DNA of 64,000 nt from Bacillota bacterium (GCA_023435305.1 JAEYRV010000024.1:104595-168594), one strand, 5' to 3'. Shown: positions 43,010 to 51,418, counted from the first letter of the stretch. Program-made: numbers and translations. The notes: a model not told the origin generated them from the letters alone.

Positions 43010-43942
43010 CTAATACTGATACAATACCGTTGACAGATAGCGTTCACCTGTGTCCGGAAGTATCGTAACAATAGTCTTTCCTTTGTTCCCGGCGCGTTTG
43101 CCGACAGCAGCAGCCGCAAATGCAGCCGCGCCGCTTGATATACCAACGAGCAATCCCTCGGAGCGTCCCAGCTCGCGTGAGGTTTCTATTGCTTCGTCGC
43201 TTCGGACGGTAAACACTTCATCGATCACACGCGCATCATAAACAAGCGGCACAAACCCGGCGCCGATCCCCTGGATCCTGTGCGTTCCAGGCTGACCACC
43301 CGACAACACGGGCGACTCAAATGGCTCTACAGCAATGATCTGTATATTGGGATCCTTCTCCTTAAGATTCTTTCCGACGCCTGTAACCGTTCCTCCCGTG
43401 CCGACACCAGCAATAAATATGTCGATTTTGCCGTCCGTATCCTGCCATATCTCCTCTGCTGTCTTCTTGTAATGTATTGCCGGGTTGGCTGGATTTTCGA
43501 ACTGCTGCAGTATAATACTGTCGGGGATCTGAGCATTTAGCTCCTCTGCACGTCGAACAGCGCCTCTCATCCCATCTGCTCCCGGGGTAATCACTACATC
43601 CGCACCCAGGGCTTTAACAAGGTTGCGGCGTTCAACGCTCATAGTGTCCGGCATCGTGATCACTGCCTTGTAGCCAAGTGCCGCTGCGACAAACGCTATG
43701 CCGATACCAGTGTTGCCGCTTGTCGGTTCGATAATAGTTGTATTTCGGGTGAGTCTTCCGTTCTCTTCCGCATCTCTGATCATCGAATAGGCAATGCGGT
43801 CTTTTATACTGCCGAGAGGGTTAAAGTATTCCAGTTTGAACAGGATAACACCATCAGCACTTTTAGCATTCAGAAAATTATGCGGTTTCAATAGTGGTGT
43901 GTTGCCGATTAGCTCGGTTAAACTGTTAGCGAATTTTCCCAT
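43010..43942 (-). CDS. cysK: cysteine synthase (O-acetylserine sulfhydrylase)
   Basis: The 310-aa PLP enzyme has NPLGSIKDRIAYSMI with the Schiff-base Lys, PTSGNTGIGIA binding O-acetylserine, and GVGTGGTVTGVG binding the PLP phosphate. It joins sulfide (or another thiol) to O-acetylserine to make cysteine. Its place inside the nitrogenase-like operon, between the NifB-like and NifK-like genes with gaps of 50 and 11 bp, implies that the system's product feeds cysteine synthesis. AAAGGAGG lies before the ATG. Cystathionine-type or cyanoalanine activities are less likely. Confidence 0.95.
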   Translation of the reverse strand: MGKFANSLTELIGNTPLLKPHNFLNAKSADGVILFKLEYFNPLGSIKDRIAYSMIRDAEENGRLTRNTTIIEPTSGNTGIGIAFVAAALGYKAVITMPDTMSVERRNLVKALGADVVITPGADGMRGAVRRAEELNAQIPDSIILQQFENPANPAIHYKKTAEEIWQDTDGKIDIFIAGVGTGGTVTGVGKNLKEKDPNIQIIAVEPFESPVLSGGQPGTHRIQGIGAGFVPLVYDARVIDEVFTVRSDEAIETSRELGRSEGLLVGISSGAAAFAAAAVGKRAGNKGKTIVTILPDTGERYLSTVLYQY

Positions 43943-43992
43943 TATATTGACCTCCTTTATTATTAAGCGATCATTATCCGCCGCCGGGCGGC

Positions 43993-45171
43993 TTATCCGT
44001 GACTAAAGGTCTCAAGCTCACGGTTTTGATATAACTCCTTCGACAGGTCCGATACACCCGGTATGCCGCAGGCATCCGCTCTGCAGTGCTTGCAGTGGCG
44101 AAACTGCTCTATGAAATGTCCGGCTTCCTGCCTCACTCTTTCTATTTGTTCACAGGTCGGCGGCGGCAGGTCCGAGAATTCATTTTGCGGTATCAGGGGT
44201 ATGATATTGTGTCGCACCGCTCCTGCTTCGCTGACTGCTTTTGCGATCTCGGCAACATGTGTATCGTTTATACCTGGGATCAGTACAGTGTTCACCTTGA
44301 CGGTTATACCGATGTCCGTACACTCCCGTATCCCTTTCAGCTGTGCGGCGATCAAATCACGGCCATCCTTCACCCAGGATACTACTTTTTCCAGCACATC
44401 GGTCCTTACAGCATTCACCGTGACAGTTACTGTTTTCACGCCCGCATTCCACAGCTCCTGTGCCTTGCCCGGCAGGTTCAGCCCATTTGTCGACAGGCAC
44501 TTGATCAAATCCGGATACGCTGCGTGAACACTCCTGAATGTATCTAATGCATGATTCGTTGCCAGCGTGTCTCCGGGACCCGCAATACCGACTACCGTTA
44601 TCTGCGGACAGAGCTCGAGAGCCCTCTTTACTATTTCAACCGCTTCCTCCGGCTTGATCAGCCCTGCCGCCACACCCGGGCGGTTCTCGCTGGTGTTGCT
44701 TGCCCTCGTACAGAACCGGCACTGGATATTACACCCGGGGGAAACCGGCAAATGCAGCCTGCCGTTCTTATTGTGTGCCTTCTCGCTGAAGCACGGGTGG
44801 TCGTCCATCACCTCTCTGCGTTTATGTCCGCCGAATGGGGCCCTGTTAAGGTATTTGACATAGGCATCGAGCAGTTCCTCAATAAACCCGTGCTTTTCGA
44901 GAACCTGTATCCCAATGCTGCCGAACCGGCTCTGTACATAATTCCCTGCCTTGACGCAGAACAACGCTTTGCAGTCGGAAACCAGTTCTATACTCTTACT
45001 GAGCTTCTCATCATCATGTTCTCCAAGCAGGCAGGGACTATCATTCTCCCGGATTTCAAGATAACGGCGGGCATGTGTGATGTCGTCTATCTCTACGATC
45101 ACGAATCGCAGTGCGTGGCCAAAATGTTGACTGACATATACTCCGTCATTTGACGCAAATGCTATTTTCAT
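43993..45171 (-). CDS. NifB-like radical SAM protein with N-terminal NifX-type domain
   Basis: Residues 1-105 resemble the NifX/NafY cofactor-binding domain (MKIAFASNDGVYVSQHFGHALRF). Residues 120-392 are NifB: HPCFSEKAH (125-133), HLPVSPGCNIQCRFC with the radical SAM CxxxCxxC (147, 151, 154), ENRPGV (162-167) and the C-terminal CKHCRADACG (Cys360, Cys363). NifB fuses two [4Fe-4S] units and inserts carbide to make NifB-co. The cysteine normally found between the SAM motif and the RPGV block is not present here (TRASNTSENRPGV). In Azotobacter NifB the NifX domain is C-terminal, so the domain order is swapped. It likely makes the cofactor for the NifDK-like proteins. GGAG precedes the ATG. Confidence 0.92.
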   Translation of the reverse strand: MKIAFASNDGVYVSQHFGHALRFVIVEIDDITHARRYLEIRENDSPCLLGEHDDEKLSKSIELVSDCKALFCVKAGNYVQSRFGSIGIQVLEKHGFIEELLDAYVKYLNRAPFGGHKRREVMDDHPCFSEKAHNKNGRLHLPVSPGCNIQCRFCTRASNTSENRPGVAAGLIKPEEAVEIVKRALELCPQITVVGIAGPGDTLATNHALDTFRSVHAAYPDLIKCLSTNGLNLPGKAQELWNAGVKTVTVTVNAVRTDVLEKVVSWVKDGRDLIAAQLKGIRECTDIGITVKVNTVLIPGINDTHVAEIAKAVSEAGAVRHNIIPLIPQNEFSDLPPPTCEQIERVRQEAGHFIEQFRHCKHCRADACGIPGVSDLSKELYQNRELETFSHG

Positions 45172-45184
45172 AAACGCAACTCCT

Positions 45185-45250
45185 ATATGCCTGACTTTGT
45201 GCCTGACTTTGTGCCTGACTTTGGGCCCGACTATATGCCCGACTATATAC
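45185..45250. repeat. 12-bp tandem repeat between NifH-like and NifB-like genes
   Basis: GCCTGACTTTGT occurs three times, followed by GCCCGACTATAT-type units, about five in all. The last unit overlaps the NifH-like stop codon; the repeat fills most of the 71-bp spacer. Confidence 0.8.
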
Positions 45251-46109
45251 CGCCTACAACTACACCCGTTTCAAGTTCAAGCAGCTTGTCGCTCCAGCCT
45301 GCCGCCCACTGCCGGAGTTCGTCAAGCTCAAGAGGTGTCGGGACCTTGCTTTCCTCGTGGCTGATGATCCGTTCGGCAAGCTGATGGTAGACCTGCGCCT
45401 GTTGACTGTCGGGAGCGGATTCTATTGTGGTCTTTCCCTTTAGCTCTGATTGTGTGACTGTTATCGAACGTGGCACATACTGCATGATCTGAGTTTTTGT
45501 CCTTGCTGCAAAATCATCCACGATTTCGCGGGAATAGCCCTGATTGATAGAGTTGGCAATTATTCCGCCAAGCAGTGCGCCACCATTGTTGGAATACTTT
45601 TTGATGCCTTTGAAAAGGTTATTACTTGCGTAGATGCTCATAAAGTCGCCGCTTGAAACCGTGAATACATGCTGTGCAATGCCCTCGCGTATGGGTACTG
45701 CAAACCCTCCGCAGACCACATCTCCCAGAACGTCATAGATCACATAATCAAGGTCGAGTTCTTCGAATATCTTCTGCTGCTTGAACAGCTCCACCGCCGT
45801 GATGATCCCTCGGCCGGCGCAGCCCACTCCAGGTGCAGGTCCTCCTGCCTCCACGCAATAGATGCCGTTGAACCCCTGAAATATGACATCATGAGCATTA
45901 ACGGAGCCCTTTTCTCTGAGGGTATCCAGAACGGTAGGTATGTAGGAGCCGTCCCTGAGAGTATTTGTACTGTCGGCCTTCGGGTCGCACCCAAACTGCA
46001 TTACCTTGTAGCCCGCGACCGACAGTGCAGCGGAGAGGTTGCTTGTAGTAGTCGATTTCCCAATACCGCCTTTACCATAAATTGCGATCTGCTTGATTTT
46101 TTTCGCCAT
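45243..46109 (-). CDS. NifH-like nitrogenase iron protein homologue
   Basis: The 288-aa protein is close to NifH: P-loop YGKGGIGKSTTTSN, GCDPKADSTN, Cys97 in PGVGCAGRGI and Cys133 in YDVLGDVVCGGFA for the bridging [4Fe-4S] cluster. Arg100, the ADP-ribosylation site of NifH, is also present. It should deliver electrons with ATP hydrolysis to the NifDK-like partner. First gene of the operon, with a ~310-nt leader. GGGGG lies eight bases before the ATG at 46109. A BchL/ChlL identity is unlikely because of the gene neighbours. Confidence 0.94.
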   Translation of the reverse strand: MAKKIKQIAIYGKGGIGKSTTTSNLSAALSVAGYKVMQFGCDPKADSTNTLRDGSYIPTVLDTLREKGSVNAHDVIFQGFNGIYCVEAGGPAPGVGCAGRGIITAVELFKQQKIFEELDLDYVIYDVLGDVVCGGFAVPIREGIAQHVFTVSSGDFMSIYASNNLFKGIKKYSNNGGALLGGIIANSINQGYSREIVDDFAARTKTQIMQYVPRSITVTQSELKGKTTIESAPDSQQAQVYHQLAERIISHEESKVPTPLELDELRQWAAGWSDKLLELETGVVVGGI

Positions 46110-46157
46110 TATTCATTCGCCCCCAATTATGCATATATGTATAGTATGTTTTTAATC

Positions 46158-46202
46158 ATAAAAATAGCGTTTGGATCTTGTGATCGTTCGGTATCCAAAC
46201 GC
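46158..46202 (-). terminator. attenuator-like hairpin upstream of the nitrogenase-like operon
   Basis: Perfect 10-bp arms (ATCCAAACGC at 46193-46202 and GCGTTTGGAT at 46167-46176 on the plus strand) with a 16-base loop are followed on the minus strand by TATTTTTAT. It lies between the leader ORF stop and the NifH-like start, the place expected for a transcription attenuator. Confidence 0.65.
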
Positions 46203-46220
46203 CCGATTCAAACCTTCTGT

Positions 46221-46352
46221 TCAGGGCCTTCGAAAATCCGAAGTGCAAATGCGACAACAGGCAGTACAGGTACGGCAGCGCATATGGCTGCGCATACAGC
46301 TGCGCATGGATATTGCATTTACATCGTTCTTCTTCAGGTCTGAAATCAACAT
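46221..46352 (-). CDS. cysteine-rich leader peptide ORF, 43 aa
   Basis: ATG at 46350-46352 is preceded by GTGAGG about eight bases upstream. The 43-residue product has an ordinary first half (MLISDLKKNDVNAIS) and a Cys/Met/Arg-rich second half with six Cys (19, 26, 29, 32, 33, 36) and four Met; CRTCTACCRIC is the core. A terminator-like hairpin follows 19 bp after the stop codon. I read it as a leader peptide that makes ribosomes stall when Cys-tRNA is scarce. It might instead be a functional small Cys-rich peptide. The DNA has an imperfect 12-bp ATGCGCAGC repeat, so part of the composition could come from repeat growth. Confidence 0.5.
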   Translation of the reverse strand: MLISDLKKNDVNAISMRSCMRSHMRCRTCTACCRICTSDFRRP

Positions 46353-46427
46353 ATCGGCAACCTCACAATTAGAATATTACTTTGGAATATGGTATTTTAT
46401 TTCACATATATGATTAGTATGAATTAT

Positions 46428-46456
46428 ATGTTACACAATTCACAATCCATTGTCAA
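46428..46456 (-). promoter_or_regulatory. promoter of the nitrogenase-like operon
   Basis: On the minus strand a perfect TTGACA (46451-46456) is followed after 17 bp by TAACAT (46428-46433), with TATAAT overlapping five bases further. Transcription would begin near 46420, giving a leader of about 310 nt. Confidence 0.65.
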
Positions 46457-46481
46457 TAGATTTATTGAAAAAATATTTATA

Positions 46482-49142
46482 TTAACCGGCAGAATTTGCT
46501 TTTTTATTCAATGGAAAATGTATGCTCATGGATTTTACCTCCAATACTTTACGGCACCTTTCAATGACCTCAACCGCAGGCTCGAACTCCTCATAAAACA
46601 TGATTATCATTTCTCCCGGCACAGCATCCATTATCGCCGCCTCCAGAGCCTTAGCCTCCTGATAGATAACTCTGACCGAATCTTTATCCATTCCTTCAGA
46701 CATTACAGCGCCATACAGCAAATCGGCGACCTCTCCCGCATCTCTTCCTCTCAGGTCGCTGTCCTCCTTTATATAGACCTTTGAGAATGATCTGCTGCAA
46801 AGTCTGCCTACCTCATAGATGCTCTCATCCCTTCTGTCTCCGGGCATGCCTATCACGCCGGTATACAACGCTGCATCAAAACGCTGCAGCATCTCGATTG
46901 CAGCAGTGTATCCTGCAATATTGTGACCATAATCGAGCATAACAGAAAATCCGTTCATTTCAAAAAGGTTGAACCTGCCGGGGTTGGATGAGGTATCGGG
47001 CCTGAAACCCAATATACCTTCTCTTATCCTTTCAGCCGGTGTTCCCATCGCATGTAATGAGGAAACTGCCGCCAGTGTATTTTCAATATTACATGAAGCT
47101 TTACCGCCAAAGGTGATTGGAATGTCCTCTATGCGTGCAATAAGGATCTCATTTCCGTTCGCTGAAATATATACAGCATCATCCTTGACATAGACTGCCT
47201 TGTTTCCTTCCTTGACCGACCTTTGAAGCAGCAGGTTGTCATATTTGGTCGCAAACAGCAACGGTTTGCAGCTTATCCTCTCCAGAATAAACGGAGTCAT
47301 TTTATCATCCGCATTCAGAACCGCTGTACCGCCGGGTTTTACAGCTTCAGCCACAAGCGACTTCACCTTTGCCAGATCTTCCAGAGTATCTACTCCATCT
47401 ATACCAAGGTGATCGTCACTAATATTTACTATGACCCCAACATCGGCCAGATCATATCCCAGTCCACGCTTTATGATGCCTCCCCGGGCGGTTTCCAGCA
47501 CGGCTGCCTCCACAGTTGTATCCTTCAGTACACGTGCAGCACTCAAAACTCCTGTGTTGTCACCTTTCAGGATGCATTTGCCTCCGATATATATGCCGTT
47601 GGTGCTTGTCATTCCAACCACTGTACCATCAAGGCCCAGAGTATGGGCTATCATTCTGGTGACTGTAGTCTTTCCGTTTGTGCCGGTAACGGATATGATA
47701 GGTATGCTGGATGGCTTCCCATTCGGATAAAGGCACTCCAGTATATCTCCTGCAACATTTCTCGGTGTGCCTTCCGTCGGGTATATATGCATTCTCAGGC
47801 CCGGCGCCGCATTCACTTCGATCAGTGCTCCATTCTTCTCATCCAACGGCTTTGATATATCATTACAGGTAATATCTATGCCTGCGATGTCAAGCTCCAT
47901 AAGCTGAGCTGCTTTTACAGCCAATTCGGCATTGTATGGGTGGACTTCATCAGTACAATCCCTTGCCGTACCGCCTGTGCTTAGATTGCCATTGAAGCGT
48001 AGCATCACTTTTTCACCGGCTGCAGGTATACTGTCTTCGCTATAGCCGCTTTTTGCCAGCACCTGCCTTGACATGTCATCAATCCTGATTATTGTAAGCG
48101 GCTTTTCATGATCCGCACCTCTTAATGGATTACGGTTTTCGATTTCTACCAGCTGTCTGATCGTATTGATACCGTCGCCCACTACAAAAGGCGCTCTGCG
48201 CTCCGCTGCAGCCACCATTCTTCCGCCTGCTACAAGGAGCCTGTGATCCTTTCCGGGTATATGCCTTTCGACCAATACGGCATGACTGTATCTGGCAGCT
48301 GTTTCAAATGCTTGTTCAAGCTCTTTTATATTGGTGATGTTGGTGAAAACTCCCTTCCCCTGGTTTGCATCGAAGGGTTTGACAACTACAGGCCACCCGA
48401 TAGCTGCAGCCGCGACAGCAGCTGATCTCAGGGTATAGGCAATATCTCCCCTGGGGACCGGTATTCCGGCTTCGTATAATATTTGCTTTGTCAAATGCTT
48501 ATTGCCTGCTATATCCACTGCCACACAGCCACACCTGTCAGACAGGGATGCCTCCAGGTATCTGGTGTATTTGCCATTGCCCAATTGAAGTACGCTGGAA
48601 TGCTCGAGGCAGGTAACAGGAATATTTCTACTGAGCGCCTCCTTATAGATAGCTCCGGTAGAGGTACCCAGATCCGATTCAGCTGCCATTCTCCTCAAAT
48701 GTCCGCAAATGGCTTCAATATCCGGCATTTCGCCGGAAATGAGCATATTGATGATTTCGACGGATGCCAGCAGACACTCTATTGCAAACTTTTCATTTTT
48801 GAATTCGAAGACCAGATAATAGACCGAGGGCTTATCGGTGGCCCTGCTCTTCCCATAGTTCACTTCATGTCCCATGAGTCCCTGCATTTCAAGCACCATA
48901 TGCTCGGTCACATGTGTCAGGTAGGTCCCTTCCCTGAGTCTTTCAACAAATCCCCCCTCGTATCCGAGGGAGCAAACATGAGTCTTCAGACCCGGCAGCA
49001 TTTTCAGCAGCCGTTCATTAAATCCGTCTATCTGATTTACAGGTGTATCGAAATAATCTCCAAGATCCACAACAGCCTTGATAACAGGTTTATGACTATG
49101 GATATTCCTGCCTTTGTAAGACTGTATACTTATTATATCCAC
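46482..49142 (-). CDS. cphA: cyanophycin synthetase
   Basis: The 886-aa protein has the CphA1 layout: an N-terminal domain (1-160), an ATP-grasp domain (about 215-470; VVKPFDANQGKGVF, EVNAAPGLRMH) and a C-terminal Mur-ligase-like domain starting at VTGTNGKTTVTRMIAHTL (about 485). It builds the polymer of an Asp backbone with Arg side chains, a nitrogen reserve. The GTG start at 49140-49142 follows GGAGGAAAATTC, 11 bp after the cyanophycinase stop. The end lies only ~25 bp from the nitrogenase-like operon promoter. Confidence 0.95.
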   Translation of the reverse strand: MDIISIQSYKGRNIHSHKPVIKAVVDLGDYFDTPVNQIDGFNERLLKMLPGLKTHVCSLGYEGGFVERLREGTYLTHVTEHMVLEMQGLMGHEVNYGKSRATDKPSVYYLVFEFKNEKFAIECLLASVEIINMLISGEMPDIEAICGHLRRMAAESDLGTSTGAIYKEALSRNIPVTCLEHSSVLQLGNGKYTRYLEASLSDRCGCVAVDIAGNKHLTKQILYEAGIPVPRGDIAYTLRSAAVAAAAIGWPVVVKPFDANQGKGVFTNITNIKELEQAFETAARYSHAVLVERHIPGKDHRLLVAGGRMVAAAERRAPFVVGDGINTIRQLVEIENRNPLRGADHEKPLTIIRIDDMSRQVLAKSGYSEDSIPAAGEKVMLRFNGNLSTGGTARDCTDEVHPYNAELAVKAAQLMELDIAGIDITCNDISKPLDEKNGALIEVNAAPGLRMHIYPTEGTPRNVAGDILECLYPNGKPSSIPIISVTGTNGKTTVTRMIAHTLGLDGTVVGMTSTNGIYIGGKCILKGDNTGVLSAARVLKDTTVEAAVLETARGGIIKRGLGYDLADVGVIVNISDDHLGIDGVDTLEDLAKVKSLVAEAVKPGGTAVLNADDKMTPFILERISCKPLLFATKYDNLLLQRSVKEGNKAVYVKDDAVYISANGNEILIARIEDIPITFGGKASCNIENTLAAVSSLHAMGTPAERIREGILGFRPDTSSNPGRFNLFEMNGFSVMLDYGHNIAGYTAAIEMLQRFDAALYTGVIGMPGDRRDESIYEVGRLCSRSFSKVYIKEDSDLRGRDAGEVADLLYGAVMSEGMDKDSVRVIYQEAKALEAAIMDAVPGEMIIMFYEEFEPAVEVIERCRKVLEVKSMSIHFPLNKKANSAG

Positions 49143-49153
49143 GAATTTTCCTC

Positions 49154-49963
49154 CTAATTCTCCCGCAGAACCTTCCGTTCCGCCATGTCATAACCGTATC
49201 CGGCAGGCAGAACATGCAGTACAACATTGGCAATTGCAAGGTTCTCATCCGGTTTCAGCTCGGATACATTGGAACTCTTGATATGCCTTCCGTCTACAAC
49301 TGTGACGGAGTTACTGCCCAGCACTTCAAAATGGTCATCGGGAAATACCCTTACCGCAGTATCTTCGTCGATGCCGATGCCAAGGATCGACGGATTCTCA
49401 GCCACTCCGCACAGCAGCCTGCCTATTCTTCCCCTCTGATGAAAGTGCTGGTCCACGAGGGCTCTTTCCAGGAGCCCCAGTCCCGGCGCCATTTTGAGCG
49501 TACACTTTCTTGCGGCATCGTTGTTGTTGCCGTCTACGATCATGGTCCTGCTCATCGCCGAAGCTCCTGCGCTTGTGCCTGCGATAACGGCGCCTGTCTT
49601 ATAGGCATCGTGCAATGCCTCATATACTCTGGTGCCGCCCAGTATGCTCGTCAACCTCAGCTGATCGCCTCCGGTGAAAAATATGCCTGTCGAGTTGGAT
49701 ATGAGCTTTGCGTTGATTTCCTGATCCGCATCATCGCGTGTATTAATGTCTAAAAAAGCGGTTTCCTGCGCTCCCATGCCAACGAAAAGGGACTTGTATT
49801 GGTTTCCCGCTTCAGCCGGTTTTTCTGTCGCAGTCGTGATAATTGTGATCTTCGCATTTGAAGCGCCTGAGAGGTTTATAAATGACTTAAGAATAAAGCA
49901 TTCTCCTGCCTTATCCTCTGCGCCGCCGATTATTATTAAGTTTCCCAAATTCATAGTGCTCAC
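49154..49963 (-). CDS. cphB: cyanophycinase
   Basis: The 269-aa S51-type serine peptidase contains GTSAGASAMS with the nucleophile Ser, FFTGGDQLRL, and a downstream DQHFHQRGRIGRL block, all typical of CphB. It cleaves cyanophycin to beta-Asp-Arg dipeptides. It is just upstream of cphA and downstream of a small membrane protein gene. The start could be the GTG at 49963 or the ATG three codons later (49954); GGTGA sits six bases before the ATG, and GGGGGAG lies further up. Confidence 0.94.
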   Translation of the reverse strand: MSTMNLGNLIIIGGAEDKAGECFILKSFINLSGASNAKITIITTATEKPAEAGNQYKSLFVGMGAQETAFLDINTRDDADQEINAKLISNSTGIFFTGGDQLRLTSILGGTRVYEALHDAYKTGAVIAGTSAGASAMSRTMIVDGNNNDAARKCTLKMAPGLGLLERALVDQHFHQRGRIGRLLCGVAENPSILGIGIDEDTAVRVFPDDHFEVLGSNSVTVVDGRHIKSSNVSELKPDENLAIANVVLHVLPAGYGYDMAERKVLREN

Positions 49964-49981
49964 CGTCTCCCCCTGCCTGCG

Positions 49982-50230
49982 TCAGATAAATATACTGTTA
50001 AGCATCAGACCAACAGCCATAAGCAGAATACTTGCGGCAACCAAAGGCATTCCGGCTCGGCTTCCGTTTTTACTGATCCGTATGCCCAGGATAATTGCAA
50101 CAGCACCAAAGATGAACGGGTATCTCACTAGTGATGCTGCAGCGGCCAACCAACCTGCGGCTGTGCATACAATAGTTGCTGCACTTTGGACGGTTCTGCT
50201 TTTATTGCTTGTTTGGTCCATTTTATCCAT
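49982..50230 (-). CDS. small membrane protein in the cyanophycin cluster
   Basis: The 82-aa protein has a short polar N-terminus and about three hydrophobic stretches (TIVCTAAGWLAAAASLV, FIFGAVAIILGI, LVAASILLMAVGLML). I do not recognise a family beyond resemblance to small DUF4190-like membrane proteins. GAGGTGATACG lies before the ATG. It is flanked by iadA and cphB with gaps of 60 and 18 bp, so it is likely part of the same transcript. Confidence 0.7.
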   Translation of the reverse strand: MDKMDQTSNKSRTVQSAATIVCTAAGWLAAAASLVRYPFIFGAVAIILGIRISKNGSRAGMPLVAASILLMAVGLMLNSIFI

Positions 50231-50290
50231 CGTATCACCTCAGTATTTATTCTTTAAAACTCGTCTATTGTATATGCATACCAATGTGTG

Positions 50291-51418
50291 CTAATTTATC
50301 ACATTTCCGTTCACGAGAAGCATATTACCTCTCGAGATAAGCATTTCCGGCATGAATGAAGCCTTTCCGACCACAAGTATGTCTGCATCGCTCCCGATTG
50401 CGATCCTGCCTTTTACAGGATACAGCTTCAGGACCCTGGCAACATTTTCTGTAACAGTTTTCAGTACCTGTGTCAGGGGCAATCCATTATCCTTGACTGC
50501 TGTTCTGAAGTCATTAAACAGAGCCATGACACTCCCGACCTCAGTGTGGGAATCCCCTGCGCCGCTGCCATTACCATCAGAGGTTACCGTGACTTTTTCA
50601 AGACCTGTCCCTGTGCCGATCAGCCTTCTGAGACAATCAGGCACTCCTATGCCCGTATCGGTGCTCTCTCCTGCTGTCAGGTCGATATTCCCGCCGCTGT
50701 TGTGATATGACACAGCCTGCTCGAACAGAGCCTTGTTCCGGTTCAGATGGGTCGGGACGAACATTGAAATGGGGAAATCCGTGGCCTCAAGCAGATCCAG
50801 CAACGGTTGAAGGCCCGATTTACCGTCGCCTACGTGCAGGTGCACTACCCCTGCCTTCTGTCCAAGCATCCCTCCGGTGATAGCTTCATGCGCAAGTTTT
50901 GCCAGCTCATCCCGGGTCGGATAAGAGGATCTGTAATCAGAAATGGCTATTTCACCCGCTCCTATTACTTTATCTATGATGGCTATATCAGTGAGCACCC
51001 TTCCCGTGATCGTAACAGGCGGCACTCCATAGTTCCCGGTATACGTATAGGCTGTCAGACCGTCAGCATCAAGCGAGCGGGCTTTCATCAGCAGCCCCTG
51101 CATGCTCTTGCCGACTCCATCATCTCCAAGGATACCAATCACAGTGGTTATTCCTGCTTTTATCAGCTCTGCTGCGGCAAGCGGGCCGATTATACTTTTA
51201 GGCCCCTGCTCACCTCCGCCGCCTGTGATATGCACATGCTGGTCAATAAAGCCCGGAAGCGCAAGCATGTCACTGCAGTCCATTACTTCAGCCTGCAAAT
51301 GCGCTGGTATTTCTATGCATGGAGATATTTGTGCGATTTTGTCAAATGCTATAAGAATATCTTGCTTTCCTTTATATTCAGGTGCATACAGTTCAACATT
51401 TTTTAACAGTTTGAACAT
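50291..51418 (-). CDS. iadA: beta-aspartyl (isoaspartyl) dipeptidase
   Basis: The 375-aa amidohydrolase has DQHVHITGGGGEQGP (metal His pair), VVHLHVGDGKSGL, PTHLNRN and TVTSDGNGSGA (catalytic Asp), matching IadA. It hydrolyses beta-Asp dipeptides. Here the obvious substrate is the beta-Asp-Arg released by the neighbouring cyanophycinase. GGGAGAAAATCAC lies upstream of the ATG at 51418. It is the first gene of the iadA-membrane protein-cphB-cphA transcript. Confidence 0.95.
   Translation of the reverse strand: MFKLLKNVELYAPEYKGKQDILIAFDKIAQISPCIEIPAHLQAEVMDCSDMLALPGFIDQHVHITGGGGEQGPKSIIGPLAAAELIKAGITTVIGILGDDGVGKSMQGLLMKARSLDADGLTAYTYTGNYGVPPVTITGRVLTDIAIIDKVIGAGEIAISDYRSSYPTRDELAKLAHEAITGGMLGQKAGVVHLHVGDGKSGLQPLLDLLEATDFPISMFVPTHLNRNKALFEQAVSYHNSGGNIDLTAGESTDTGIGVPDCLRRLIGTGTGLEKVTVTSDGNGSGAGDSHTEVGSVMALFNDFRTAVKDNGLPLTQVLKTVTENVARVLKLYPVKGRIAIGSDADILVVGKASFMPEMLISRGNMLLVNGNVIN

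Noticed and set aside
37174..46109. True molybdenum nitrogenase for nitrogen fixation
   Set aside because: No nifE, nifN or nifV nearby, the cofactor His position is Trp, the NifK-like subunit is short, and cysK plus the Cys leader point to sulfur.
46221..46352. SCIFF-type ribosomal peptide precursor
   Set aside because: It has six Cys in ~43 residues, but the known SCIFF sequence pattern and its partner maturase are not present; position before a terminator fits a leader peptide better.
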